A stretch of 64,000 nucleotides of DNA from Hyphococcus sp. (GTDB lineage: Bacteria > Pseudomonadota > Alphaproteobacteria > Caulobacterales > Parvularculaceae): NCBI GenBank assembly GCA_028289605.1, contig JANQON010000001.1:248001-312000 (forward strand), written 5' to 3'. A program made the translations under genes and the position numbers. This document shows positions 47,115-55,488 of the stretch, one piece after another; within the stretch, counting starts at the first letter, position 1; every line of letters starts with the position of its first letter. The notes under the pieces were generated by a model. It was not told the DNA's origin. It made no database searches and was given only the letters and a program-made list of their open reading frames with translations.

Positions 47115-47836
47115 GACGTTTCGTCCTTGTTCTTGTCCGAACGGATAGGACCGCTTTTCTGGTATGCGTCCCAGAGATCCGGTCGTCGCGCCCGCGTTAT
47201 GTCTTCCGCCTTCTTGCGTCGCCATTGCGCGATCTTCTGGTGATCGCCGGACAACAGCACCTCCGGGATCGCCCGGCCGTCAAATTCCCGGGGACGGGTG
47301 TACTGGGGATACTCCAGCAGGCCGCCCTCAAAGCTTTCTTCCCCAAGCGAGGAAGCGGAGCCCAATACCGCAGGGATCAGGCGCACGCAAGCCTCGATCA
47401 GGGCCATCGCACCGATTTCTCCGCCGGCGAGGACAAAGTCCCCGATGGAGACTTCTTCGACCTGCCGGGCGGCGAAAATCCGCTCGTCGACGCCTTCAAA
47501 CCGCCCGCACAGAGCGATCACGCCCGGACCGTCCGCCAAGGCCTGCGCCCGGGCCTGGGTGAAGGGCGTTCCCCGCGGCGAGAGGCAGAGTACGGGCCGG
47601 TCGTTTCGGGACACGGAATCAATGGCGGCGGCGAGAATGTCGGCCCGCATGACCAGGCCGGGACCGCCGCCGGCGGGCGTATCGTCGACAGATCCGTATT
47701 TGTTGTCCGAGAAATCGCGGATGTTGACCGTGTCGAGGGTCCAGCGCCCCTCCGCCAGCCCGCGGCCGAGGATCGAGGCGCCGAGAGGCCCTGGAAACAG
47801 CTCCGGGAAGAGAGTGAGAACGGTGGCGCTGAACAT
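47111..47836 (-). CDS. trmD: tRNA (guanine-N1-)-methyltransferase TrmD
   Basis: TrmD makes m1G37 in tRNAs and prevents +1 frameshifts. The 241-residue protein opens [19 protein letters not shown] and has the knot-fold SAM site [20 protein letters not shown], and [19 protein letters not shown]. It overlaps rplS by ATGA. Upstream on the same strand is a short TfoX-like gene instead of the usual rimM. Confidence 0.98.
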   Translation of the reverse strand: MFSATVLTLFPELFPGPLGASILGRGLAEGRWTLDTVNIRDFSDNKYGSVDDTPAGGGPGLVMRADILAAAIDSVSRNDRPVLCLSPRGTPFTQARAQALADGPGVIALCGRFEGVDERIFAARQVEEVSIGDFVLAGGEIGAMALIEACVRLIPAVLGSASSLGEESFEGGLLEYPQYTRPREFDGRAIPEVLLSGDHQKIAQWRRKKAEDITRARRPDLWDAYQKSGPIRSDKNKDETS

Positions 47837-47884
47837 GGGCCACCAGATGGCACGCCGGCCCGCCGGCGCGCAAGCAGGGCGGGG

Positions 47885-48262
47885 CTACTTCTTTTTCCTG
47901 GTCGTCGGCTTGGGTTTCAGGCCGGCGGCGTGGTCGTAACTCTTGCGGAACCACCGTCTGAGCGCGCGCGTGTTCGCCAACAGGGTCTGGGGGACAGCAA
48001 CGTATTCTTTCTGAAAGAACCCGGGATAGCCTTCGAAATGGGTCGTTTCGTAGGTCTCCATGAACGCCTTGAGATCGGCCCTGGACAGTCTGAGCCCAAT
48101 GATGTCGTCGCGGGAGATCGCCGAATACATATTGCCGTTGATCGACGTATAGGGGCGCGCGGCCCCTTTCCATTCAACGTCCGGGGCCGCGTCCAGCATC
48201 TTGCGATAGGCGGCGAGGACTTTTGGATCGGTGTCGTCCTCAAACGGTTTTTTCTTCTGCAT
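47885..48262 (-). CDS. Conserved 125-residue protein (TfoX-like, weakly)
   Basis: ATG 48262 gives 125 residues; a GTG at 48271 overlaps the stop of the AHSA1 gene (GTGA) and is an alternative start. Features are ARPYTSINGNMYSAISRDD, IGLRLSRADLKAFME and LKPKPTTRKKK at the end. I recall similar short proteins near ArsR/AHSA1 pairs; the fold looks like the TfoX/YjbR type, but no function is established. It sits between AHSA1 and trmD. Confidence 0.7.
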   Translation of the reverse strand: MQKKKPFEDDTDPKVLAAYRKMLDAAPDVEWKGAARPYTSINGNMYSAISRDDIIGLRLSRADLKAFMETYETTHFEGYPGFFQKEYVAVPQTLLANTRALRRWFRKSYDHAAGLKPKPTTRKKK

Positions 48263-48267
48263 TCCCG

Positions 48268-48717
48268 TCACGCCGCATCGGCGACGAGGAACCGGCCCAG
48301 TTTTTCAAACGCCGCCGTCCAGCCGCCGGAAATGATATCGCTGAAATCATCGGGAACGCCGGCATGGGTGAGTGTCACGTCCGTGCCGCCGGACGCTTCG
48401 GTGAAATCAACCGCCACCGTCATTGGCCGGTCCATCCGTTCGTCCGCGACTTCATAAGCGAGCCGCGCCGGCGGATCATATTCGGTGATGCGCCCGTGCA
48501 TTTGATGCTCGAATTTTCCATGCAGCGTCATGTCGTGATGATAGTCGCCGCCAACTTTCGCAACGACCGTCGACTGGCAGTCGGTGGTGTCGCCGCAGCC
48601 CCACCAGAGCCGCACCTTGCTTGCATTGATCCAGGCGTCGAACACCGCGGCGCGCGGCGCGTCGTAATGACGGGTCACGGTCAGGACGCCGTTCGCATAA
48701 CTCGTTTTCGTGCTCAC
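48268..48717 (-). CDS. SRPBCC (AHSA1) family protein
   Basis: The 149-residue protein is an AHSA1-type START-like domain: VTRHYDAPRAAVFDAWINAS near residue 14, WWGCGDTTDC near 38, and GGWTAAFEKLGRFL at the end. Its ATG overlaps the upstream ArsR stop by 4 bases. ArsR-AHSA1 pairs are common; the regulator is thought to sense a signal and the partner binds a ligand. Function here is not known. Confidence 0.9.
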   Translation of the reverse strand: MSTKTSYANGVLTVTRHYDAPRAAVFDAWINASKVRLWWGCGDTTDCQSTVVAKVGGDYHHDMTLHGKFEHQMHGRITEYDPPARLAYEVADERMDRPMTVAVDFTEASGGTDVTLTHAGVPDDFSDIISGGWTAAFEKLGRFLVADAA

Positions 48718-49046
48718 CGTTTTTGCTCCTTTGCCGTTGCAAGATAGGCCTCGACCGCGTCGAACTGATGGCGCCAGAATGCAGCGTAGTGCGCAATCCA
48801 GCCGCCGGCCTCATCGAGCGGGCCGGGCACGACGCGGACATATTGCTCGCGGCCCCGCCTTGTCTTTTCGATCAGCCCCGCCCGCTCCAGCACCCGCAGA
48901 TGTTTCGACGCCGCCGGCTGCGAGATGGCGTAGGGCGCGGCGAGGGCGGAAACGTTGGTCTCGCCTTGCGCAAGCTGCGCCAGCATGCCCCGGCGCGTCG
49001 CATCGGACAGCGCCCCAAACACGCGATCAAGCTCTTCAGTATTCAT
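48714..49046 (-). CDS. ArsR-family transcriptional regulator
   Basis: The 110-residue repressor has the winged helix ALSDATRRGMLAQLAQGETNVSALA, ISQPAASKHLRVLERAGLIEKTRRGREQYVRV. It has no cysteine pair, so it is not a thiol arsenic sensor. ATG 49046 (MNTEELDRVF) is preferred over ATG 49052 because the promoter at 49056-49082 would place the transcript start next to it. It heads the ArsR-AHSA1-TfoX-like set and overlaps the next gene by ATGA. Confidence 0.9.
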   Translation of the reverse strand: MNTEELDRVFGALSDATRRGMLAQLAQGETNVSALAAPYAISQPAASKHLRVLERAGLIEKTRRGREQYVRVVPGPLDEAGGWIAHYAAFWRHQFDAVEAYLATAKEQKR

Positions 49047-49055
49047 AGCCATATG

Positions 49056-49082
49056 GTTATATATTTGTTTACGGATTGTCAA
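49056..49082 (-). promoter_or_regulatory. Sigma-70 promoter for the ArsR/AHSA1 set
   Basis: On the minus strand TTGACA (49077-49082) is followed after 15 bases by TATAAC (49056-49061). The -10 box ends just before ATG 49052 and about 9 bases before ATG 49046, so the transcript would be nearly leaderless. No ribosome site is present. Confidence 0.6.
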
Positions 49083-49101
49083 GCGCAGCGTTTTGCGTTG
49101 T

Positions 49102-49473
49102 TCAGGTCGCGCCGGTGAAGTGCCGAATAATGATGATCGAGGACAGAAAAATCCAAAGTGTGTTGAACGCGATAAGGGTCGGGAGCAGTTTTTTCATCGA
49201 CGCCCAAATCAACGCCGCCGACGTGCCGAGCGTCAGCACGTGCAGCTGCCAGATCTCCTGGCCAAAGACGAGGCCCGGCACAATGACGACGGCTTTGGTG
49301 AACCAGGCGGCGAATTCAACCGTGTTGTAGCTCGTCCAGTAATCGCGTTTCAGCCACATGCGCATGCAGTCTGCGATGCGCCGCCATCCTACATGAGAAT
49401 AAACGGCGGCAGTGATGATAAGGCCGGCGCAGGCCGCAAGCGCATAAGCCATGAGCGTGATGTCTCCAAACAT
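49102..49473 (-). CDS. Uncharacterised four-helix membrane protein
   Basis: The 123-residue protein has four hydrophobic segments (about residues 8-25, 62-74, 78-94, 97-117). A basic loop RRIADCMRMWLKRDYW follows the first. It starts at ATG 49473, 21 bases after the rimM stop, on the same strand. Its end is about 50 bases upstream of the ArsR promoter. I do not recognise the family. Confidence 0.7.
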   Translation of the reverse strand: MFGDITLMAYALAACAGLIITAAVYSHVGWRRIADCMRMWLKRDYWTSYNTVEFAAWFTKAVVIVPGLVFGQEIWQLHVLTLGTSAALIWASMKKLLPTLIAFNTLWIFLSSIIIIRHFTGAT

Positions 49474-49493
49474 GTCGTGTCGTTGATAGGATT

Positions 49494-50102
49494 TTAGGCG
49501 TCTTCTTCGCGCATGGCCGCGAGGCCGAGAGCGATATCGTTGCTGACGATTTCGCCCGTCTCGTCGCTCACGATCAGCTCGCTTTCGATTTCAAGCGCGC
49601 TGCGAACAACAGTGATCCGGGCGAGCGCGAGGTCCACATCGGGAACCGCGGCTTTTAGAAACGGCACCATGCGCGCTCCTTTGACGCCGGGGATGTCCGT
49701 CAACTCCAGAATATCGCCGGCGCCGAAATTATGGACCGCCGCAACCTGTCCCGCCGGCGCGCCCGCCTCATCGACCGCCGCGACGCCGACGAGGTCCTCC
49801 ACATAGAACTCATCTTCATCCGTATCGGGAAGAGCCGTGCGGTCAATATAGAGGCGGGCGCCTTTGAGGCTCTGCGCGTCTTCGCGGGACGCGATCTCCG
49901 GCGCGCGCACCAGCGCCAGTCCAGGCTTGGTCTCGCGAATAAACTTCAGGGTAAACGTCCGGCTTCCGTCCTCGGTCCGAACCGGTCCGTAGGCGGCAAT
50001 GTTTTCCGCCGCCGCCGTAAATGTTTTGACGACGGCTTCGCCTTTTACGCCATGAGCGCCGGCGAAGGCGCCGAGGCATACACGCGCGCTGTCGCGGTTC
50101 AT
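49494..50102 (-). CDS. rimM: Ribosome maturation factor RimM
   Basis: RimM assists maturation of the 16S 3' domain and binds S19. The 202-residue protein starts at ATG 50102 (MNRDSARVCLGAFAGAHGVKGEAVVKTF), overlapping the stop of the upstream exporter. LYIDRTALPDTDEDEFYVEDLVG and the C-terminal PRC-barrel part (VKGARMVPFLKAAVPDVDL) complete the family pattern. trmD lies 1.7 kb further on the same strand rather than directly next. Confidence 0.96.
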   Translation of the reverse strand: MNRDSARVCLGAFAGAHGVKGEAVVKTFTAAAENIAAYGPVRTEDGSRTFTLKFIRETKPGLALVRAPEIASREDAQSLKGARLYIDRTALPDTDEDEFYVEDLVGVAAVDEAGAPAGQVAAVHNFGAGDILELTDIPGVKGARMVPFLKAAVPDVDLALARITVVRSALEIESELIVSDETGEIVSNDIALGLAAMREEDA

Positions 50103-51340
50103 GGGGAATCGTCCGTTTGCGTGAATTGAAAAAGCGCGCCCCGTTCGGTCCAAATCACGACCGCGAAGGCGGCGAGGCCGAGCACCGCGAAACCCTGGAT
50201 GATCGGCGTGGTCGTCCCATCGTAAAACCGCGCCACAACGCCGCCGAGAAAGCCAGCGATGGTGGTGCCGGCAAATCCGTTTGCAGCGGCGGCCGACCCG
50301 GCGATGTGGCCCATGGGCTCCATGGCGATCGCGGTCGAATTCGGGCCGATCAGACCGAGACAGAAAAACGAAACGCTCATGAATCCCATGAACAGGACAA
50401 AAGTCTCTCCGGCGGTGGTCGCAATCGCCAGGTGAATGATATTGACAATGATGAACACCAACAGCGCGCCATGGGTCAGACGCCGCATCCCAAATCGTTC
50501 AACCAACCGGGCGTTCAACAGCGTGGCGGCGCCAAGCGAAGCGGCGATCGCGGCGAATGCAAATGCGAAATTGCTGCCGATTTCAAACGTCTCGAGAAAG
50601 ATCTGCTCCGATGCGCTGATGTAACCGAACAACGCGCCGAAGCACAACGCGGACGCGATGGTGTATCCGATCGCTGTTCGGTGGCTGACGAATTCGAGAT
50701 AGGTGTTGAAAATCCGGTCTGCGCGCAATGGTTTCCGGTTCTCCGGCGTCAATGTTTCAGGCAGGCGCCAGCCGAGCCACAGGGCGAGGACGACTCCATA
50801 CATGAGCAGTGCAAAGAAAATGGCGCGCCAGGGACCGGCGAACAGGATCAATTGACCGAAGCCGGGCGCAAGGATCGGCGCCGCCATAAAAATGGTGATG
50901 GCGAGCGACATCACCTGCGCCATTTTTCGGCCCGAGCACTGGTCGCGCACCACGGCGATCGCCGCGACCCGCGCAGCCGCCGTCGTGACGCCTTGAAAGG
51001 CGCGCGCCGCCAGCAATAGAGAAAAAGAGGACGCCACCACGCTTAAGAGCGATCCGACGACATAGCCGGCCAGCGACCACATCAGCACGCGCTTGCGTCC
51101 GAAACGGTCTACCAACGGCCCGAAGAACAGCTGAGCGATTCCGTTGCCGACCACATAGACGACAATAATCAGTTGGCGATCATTATCCCGCGCCGCGTCG
51201 AGTTCATCGCCGATAGTCCCCAGCGCCGGCAACATCATATCGATCGCCAGAGCGTTCAGCGCCATTACCGCTGCGATGATCGCGACGAGTTCGGGAAAGG
51301 GCAGCGTGTTCTGCGCCGACGATTTGACAGGCGTTTCCAT
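50099..51340 (-). CDS. MFS multidrug exporter (Bcr/CflA-like)
   Basis: The 413-residue protein has 12 membrane segments and the Bcr/CflA opening DMMLPALGTIGDELDAA. The MFS motif A-like GPLVDRFGRKRVLMWSLAGY is near residue 75 and an R-rich helix AARAFQGVTTAAARVAAIAVV near 113. Such proteins export drugs or sulfonamides by proton exchange. It overlaps rimM by ATGA and is its upstream neighbour on the same strand. Confidence 0.93.
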   Translation of the reverse strand: METPVKSSAQNTLPFPELVAIIAAVMALNALAIDMMLPALGTIGDELDAARDNDRQLIIVVYVVGNGIAQLFFGPLVDRFGRKRVLMWSLAGYVVGSLLSVVASSFSLLLAARAFQGVTTAAARVAAIAVVRDQCSGRKMAQVMSLAITIFMAAPILAPGFGQLILFAGPWRAIFFALLMYGVVLALWLGWRLPETLTPENRKPLRADRIFNTYLEFVSHRTAIGYTIASALCFGALFGYISASEQIFLETFEIGSNFAFAFAAIAASLGAATLLNARLVERFGMRRLTHGALLVFIIVNIIHLAIATTAGETFVLFMGFMSVSFFCLGLIGPNSTAIAMEPMGHIAGSAAAANGFAGTTIAGFLGGVVARFYDGTTTPIIQGFAVLGLAAFAVVIWTERGALFQFTQTDDSP

Positions 51341-51487
51341 GGTTCGACCCGTTACGCGTCCTGAACCGAATTAGCAATTGCGCAAACTGTCGGACTGATG
51401 CTTTCCGCATGCGCGCCGCGATGAGATGAGAACCGGCGACATCGCGACACCGCGCCATGCGCCGTCTCAAGCAGGAAGGAAGGGCGG

Positions 51488-52618
51488 TCAGTCGAGCGCT
51501 TTCAGCGCCTTATTGCGCTCGTGGTCGGAATCAATTGTGGCCGCAGCGGCGCGCAACCGGGTCTGCAGGTCGGCGTCGTCTGTTGCGTATTTGGATGCGG
51601 CCTCGATCGCAATCCGCTTGTCGTAGTCGGAGCCGATCTCTTCAAATGCGGAGAGCCAGGCGTCGGCGACATCATTGTTGTCGGCGAGCAGGGAGGACGC
51701 CTTCGTCAATACGAGGCGCTTGTCGTGATCGCTGCCGATCAGGTCCGCTGACAACAAAAGCAGCCGATCGGCATGCTCGGCGTTGACATCGCTGTTTTCC
51801 AGCAATGCTTCGGCGGCGACGCGCAAATCGTGATCGCTCTCAATATCTTCAAACAGCGCCGACCATGCATCGAAGCCTTCGCTGTCCAGGTCCTTGGCGG
51901 CGATCGCGGTGATGATGCGTCGCTTGTCGTAGTCGCCTTCGATTCGTTCCGCGGCGATCAAAATCGATTTGTAGGTGGCGCCGTCGAGGCTTTGACTGCG
52001 AATCACCGACTCAAGAGAACGCGCCAGATCATGATTGCCTTTCAGCTCCATCAGCCTGTTGATCAGCTCGGCGACGGCTTGGTCGGAAAGCTCCGCTTTC
52101 TCGCTGAGCGCGGCGGTGTAGCGTCTGACGGCGTAGTCGCTTTTCAGTTCTTTGATTTCTTCCAGCACCGTGTCCGACCCGCCGGCGGTCAGCAGCGCAT
52201 CGACACGGTCTTCGGCGTCAAACGCGCTGGCGCGCAGAAACCGCAGCACCAGATTCTCGACGTCCTCGTCGCTCGCCTCGCCCTCCGACGGCTCCTCTCC
52301 GTCGCGCCAATAGGTCGTTTTCAGCTCGCGCCCGTCCTTTTCAAATCGGACGCCTTCGCTTTCGCCGTCCTCGTCGATTTCAATGTTCAGATATTCATCG
52401 ACGGCGGCGATTTTGTTGCCCGACTTGTCGAGGTCGAAATCGCCGCGCCAACTGGCCTTGATCGTCAGACCGGCCTCACGAAGCGAAAACTCGCTGGAGT
52501 CGCCGCGTATGGTCTGGCGCACGCCGGCCCCGTCGTCCGCGCCGAAACTGCTGTCGTTGTCGTCGAAAACGACGGCGAACGTAATCGCCGCCGCCACAGC
52601 CGCTCCGGTTAGGAACAT
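51488..52618 (-). CDS. Membrane-anchored protein with seven 34-residue alpha-helical repeats
   Basis: The 376-residue product has one hydrophobic helix at residues 2-18 and an acidic segment with a beta-rich part to about residue 125. From about residue 155 to the end there are six full repeats of 33-35 residues and a partial seventh. Each begins with a variant of GSDYDKRL, for example ESDHDLRV, GSDHDKRL and GSDYDKRI. It resembles the SDYxK repeats seen in the C-terminal regions of some BlaR1/M56-like proteins, but no protease part is present. The start is uncertain since a TTG precedes ATG 52618 and no good ribosome site is visible. Function unknown; solenoids of this kind usually bind other proteins. 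Confidence 0.75.
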   Translation of the reverse strand: MFLTGAAVAAAITFAVVFDDNDSSFGADDGAGVRQTIRGDSSEFSLREAGLTIKASWRGDFDLDKSGNKIAAVDEYLNIEIDEDGESEGVRFEKDGRELKTTYWRDGEEPSEGEASDEDVENLVLRFLRASAFDAEDRVDALLTAGGSDTVLEEIKELKSDYAVRRYTAALSEKAELSDQAVAELINRLMELKGNHDLARSLESVIRSQSLDGATYKSILIAAERIEGDYDKRRIITAIAAKDLDSEGFDAWSALFEDIESDHDLRVAAEALLENSDVNAEHADRLLLLSADLIGSDHDKRLVLTKASSLLADNNDVADAWLSAFEEIGSDYDKRIAIEAASKYATDDADLQTRLRAAAATIDSDHERNKALKALD

Positions 52619-52731
52619 CAATGTCCGCAGTGAATTAATGGCCCAAGTCCTCTGCTCTCGCCTCGATTATCGGCGAGGCCGCCCCGATTTGTCGAGTAGC
52701 ATTTCCTCGATCCGCCGGACGCTGCGGTCGC

Positions 52732-53880
52732 TCAGTCCTGTTTTTCCTGTTGCGGCAGGCGCTGTTCCGCCGCGAGATACCCCTCAGAGCCCATTTCCAT
52801 GAGGCGAGAGACCGTTCTTTCAAAATCGAGGGCGCCGTCGCCGGCGGTATAGAGACCCGCCGGCTCGACCGCGGCCGAACAGATCAGCTTGGTGCGTGTG
52901 TCGTAGATGGCGTCAATGAGGTTGATAAAGCGGCGGGCCGCGTCGCGTTTCTCCGGTCCCATCGCCGGGATATTGTCCAGGAAGAGCGAGCCGTAATGCT
53001 GCACAAGCGTTAGATAGTCGCCGGCGCCCAACGGCTTTTCGCAGAGATCGGAGAATGTAAACCGCGCCGCCCCGCGCCCGGCTCGCGGTACGATCAGTGT
53101 ACGTCCTTTAACGCAAACGGTTTCTCGCTTTTCCCGGGCGCCGCTGAGCATGCGGCCCCACGCTGCGTCCATCGCTCGGCGGTTTTCGTCATTAAGCGGA
53201 TAATAATAGACAGGCGCGCCCGTCAGTTTTTCCAGGCGATAATCTTTCGCCGATCGCAATTCAAAGACGTCGGTCTTGCTTTTCAATAGCGCAATAAACG
53301 GCTCGAAAAGCTGACGATTAAGGCCGTCCTTGTAAAGATCGTCGGGGTGACGGTTGGAGGTCGCGACGACGATCACCCCTTGGGCGAACAACGCTTCAAA
53401 AAGACGTCCCAGGATCATCGCGTCTGCGATATCGGTGACCTGAAACTCGTCAAAGCAAAGCAGCAGCGCGTCCTGAGCGATATCCAAGGCGACCGGCGGC
53501 ATCGGGTCGTCCGGCGCTTTTTTGTTGAACGCCTTGTGGCGCCGGCGCGCTCTGTCGCTGGCGGTTCGCCAGGCGGCGATGCGTTCATGGACTTCCGCCA
53601 TGAATTCGTGGAAGTGGACCCGTCGTTTCGCGCCGATATCCGCATTGTTGTAGAGCAGGTCCATGAGCAGGGTTTTGCCCCGCCCAACGCCGCCCCAGAG
53701 ATAGAGACCTTGCGGCGCCGGTTTCTTCCGGCCGAACCAGCGCTTCATTGACCGGCAATAGGCGCGGACCCGGCGGTGAAGATCCTGAAGCCGCTCGACG
53801 GCGTCTTCCTGCGCTGGATCGGCGTCAAGCGCGCCGGCGCGGATCAGCGCCTCATAGCGCGGCTTCGGGCCCCTCGTCAT
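52732..53880 (-). CDS. zapE: Cell division ATPase ZapE (AFG1-like)
   Basis: ATG 53880 (MTRGPKPRYEALIRAG) gives 382 residues; it lies inside the end of the aquaporin gene and overlaps it by 29 bases. The AAA-type ATPase has LYLWGGVGRGKTLLMD near residue 60, LLCFDEFQVTDIADAM near 133 and VVATSNRHPDDLYKDGL near 158. ZapE destabilises the Z-ring during constriction in E. coli. It follows the arsenic genes and is probably co-transcribed with them from the arsR promoter or its own. Confidence 0.95.
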   Translation of the reverse strand: MTRGPKPRYEALIRAGALDADPAQEDAVERLQDLHRRVRAYCRSMKRWFGRKKPAPQGLYLWGGVGRGKTLLMDLLYNNADIGAKRRVHFHEFMAEVHERIAAWRTASDRARRRHKAFNKKAPDDPMPPVALDIAQDALLLCFDEFQVTDIADAMILGRLFEALFAQGVIVVATSNRHPDDLYKDGLNRQLFEPFIALLKSKTDVFELRSAKDYRLEKLTGAPVYYYPLNDENRRAMDAAWGRMLSGAREKRETVCVKGRTLIVPRAGRGAARFTFSDLCEKPLGAGDYLTLVQHYGSLFLDNIPAMGPEKRDAARRFINLIDAIYDTRTKLICSAAVEPAGLYTAGDGALDFERTVSRLMEMGSEGYLAAEQRLPQQEKQD

Positions 53881-54574
53881 GAGATCGCCTATAGCGCGGC
53901 GCGCGGGCGCCGTCACGGGGCGCAAACACCAGGAACGCGATCCCGGTCGCCAGCGCGGCGGCGAGAAACTCGGCCGCGACAAATCCCGCCGCGTCTTCGG
54001 GACGTATGCCGGCGAAGGTGTCGGTCAGCGTACGGGCGACGGTGACCGCCGGGTTCGCGAAGGACGTGGACGCCGTGAACCAGTAACCGGCGGTGATGTA
54101 TAGGCCAACCGCCGGCGCAACGCTTTCGGGGCGAAAACGAACGGCGCCCAGGATTGTCAGTACAAGCCCGAAGGTCGCCACGCCTTCGCTCAGAATCTGT
54201 CCTGCGCCCGCCCGCGCGTTGACGCTCTGTTGCAGGATGTCGAGGTCGAACATGGCGTGGGCGAGAAAAACGCCGAGGACGGCGCCGGTCGCCTGCACGG
54301 CGACATAGGCCGCCGCCATACCGAGGCCGATGTCCCTGCGCAATGCGAAAGCGAGGGTGACGGCCGGGTTGAAGTGGGCGCCGGAAACCGGCCCGAAGAT
54401 GAGGATCAGAACATAAAGACCGGCGCCGGTGGCGATGGTATTACCGAGGAGCGCGACAGCCGTATGACCGCCGGCGAGGGTATCGCCCATGATCCCTGAG
54501 CCGACCACGACGGCGAGCAGAAGCGCGGTCCCAAGAGCTTCCGCGGCCAGTTTTTGCAAGGGGGTATAGGTCAT
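53852..54574 (-). CDS. Aquaporin/MIP channel in the arsenic operon (AqpS-like)
   Basis: The 240-residue channel has the two NPA loops HFNPAVTLAF and FANPAVTVART, six membrane segments, and the selectivity arginine after the second NPA. In Sinorhizobium an aquaglyceroporin of this kind lets arsenite leave the cell after arsenate is reduced. No ArsB or Acr3 pump is in the operon. It begins at ATG 54574, 10 bases after arsC. The role is inferred from context. Confidence 0.9.
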   Translation of the reverse strand: MTYTPLQKLAAEALGTALLLAVVVGSGIMGDTLAGGHTAVALLGNTIATGAGLYVLILIFGPVSGAHFNPAVTLAFALRRDIGLGMAAAYVAVQATGAVLGVFLAHAMFDLDILQQSVNARAGAGQILSEGVATFGLVLTILGAVRFRPESVAPAVGLYITAGYWFTASTSFANPAVTVARTLTDTFAGIRPEDAAGFVAAEFLAAALATGIAFLVFAPRDGARAPRYRRSHDEGPEAAL

Positions 54575-54584
54575 ACCGCCGGCC

Positions 54585-55037
54585 CTACTTCTCGTTTTCG
54601 AGGAACGCGTCGATCGATTGTCGGATGTCGGCGAAGACGGTTTCGAACGCGGCGCGCTTGTCCTCGTCGCTCCCTTCGGCGGCCGCGGGATCGGGAAAAC
54701 CCCAATGCATGGTCTTCGGCGGCCGCGCGCCTTGCGTCGGCCATACCGGACAGGTCTCGCTGGCGGCGTTGTCGCAAACCGTGACCACTACATCCATGAT
54801 CGGGGCGTCGTCGCCCGCGAATTCATCCCAGCTTTTCGAGCGCGGCGCGGTGTCGTCGGCGCCGACGGCGATGCTATGCGCTGTCAGTGTTTTGAGGGCG
54901 AAAGGATTAGGCGTTCCGGCGGGTTTTGAGCCGGCGGAATAGGCGCGCCATGCGCCGGCGCCGGCATGGTTCATGTAGGATTCCGCCATAATCGAGCGGG
55001 CGGAATTGCCCGTGCACAAGAACAGAATGTTGCGCAC
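54585..55037 (-). CDS. arsC: Arsenate reductase (LMW phosphatase type)
   Basis: The enzyme reduces arsenate to arsenite. GTG 55037 begins VRNILFLCTGNSARS, giving 150 residues with the phosphatase-type loop Cys8-x5-Arg14 and two more cysteines (Cys88 and Cys96 in TVCDNAASETCPVWP). This fits the thioredoxin-coupled class. The open frame continues upstream but is antisense to arsI. It starts 4 bases after the arsI stop and is followed closely by the aquaporin. Confidence 0.94.
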   Translation of the reverse strand: MRNILFLCTGNSARSIMAESYMNHAGAGAWRAYSAGSKPAGTPNPFALKTLTAHSIAVGADDTAPRSKSWDEFAGDDAPIMDVVVTVCDNAASETCPVWPTQGARPPKTMHWGFPDPAAAEGSDEDKRAAFETVFADIRQSIDAFLENEK

Positions 55038-55041
55038 CGGA

Positions 55042-55488
55042 TCAGCAGGCGTCGCCGCATGCCGCCGGCTCGCAGCACGCCTCGGCGGCGGGCGCGATCT
55101 CGCGGTCCGGCTCGGCGCCGTATTCGGTGCTGTCGCCAAAAGTTTGGAAAAGCTCCCATTTTGCGCCTTGAGGGTCCTGCACCCAGTATTTGTTGGATTG
55201 TGCGTAACAGCAGGTGGTGGCCTCTTCGGCGAACAGCGCCGCATTGGTCGATCTCAGGCGATCCGCAATCGCCTCCAGATCATCACGCGTTTCCAGCGAA
55301 ACGCCTGCGTGATCAACGCCCGGCTCGCTGCCATGAGTCGACAGGGATATATGGGCGCGGGGATCCTCAAGCAGCCATTTGGCGTAGTCCTTTTCCCGCC
55401 GGGTCGGCTCTTCGCCGAACAATGCGGAATAAAAGGCGATGGAGTGGTCGAGATCGTTGGTTTTTAGGTGCAAATGCAGGCGTTTCAT
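55042..55488 (-). CDS. arsI: ArsI-like C-As lyase (glyoxalase/VOC family)
   Basis: ArsI splits methyl or aryl arsenite into arsenite. ATG 55488 overlaps the arsR stop and follows GGAGAG. The 148-residue VOC protein shows the ArsI features: metal ligands His5 (MKRLHLHL), His60 (PGVDHAGV) and Glu112 (WELFQ), and the vicinal Cys93-Cys94 (TTCCYAQ) that binds trivalent arsenic. It ends with a Cys-rich tail (CCEPAACGDAC). The same family is also named CadI. Together with arsC it covers both organic and inorganic arsenic. Confidence 0.92.
   Translation of the reverse strand: MKRLHLHLKTNDLDHSIAFYSALFGEEPTRREKDYAKWLLEDPRAHISLSTHGSEPGVDHAGVSLETRDDLEAIADRLRSTNAALFAEEATTCCYAQSNKYWVQDPQGAKWELFQTFGDSTEYGAEPDREIAPAAEACCEPAACGDAC

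Noticed and set aside
47225-48457. 410-residue plus-strand frame opposite trmD and the TfoX-like gene
   Set aside because: Overlaps three supported minus-strand genes and has no domain features.
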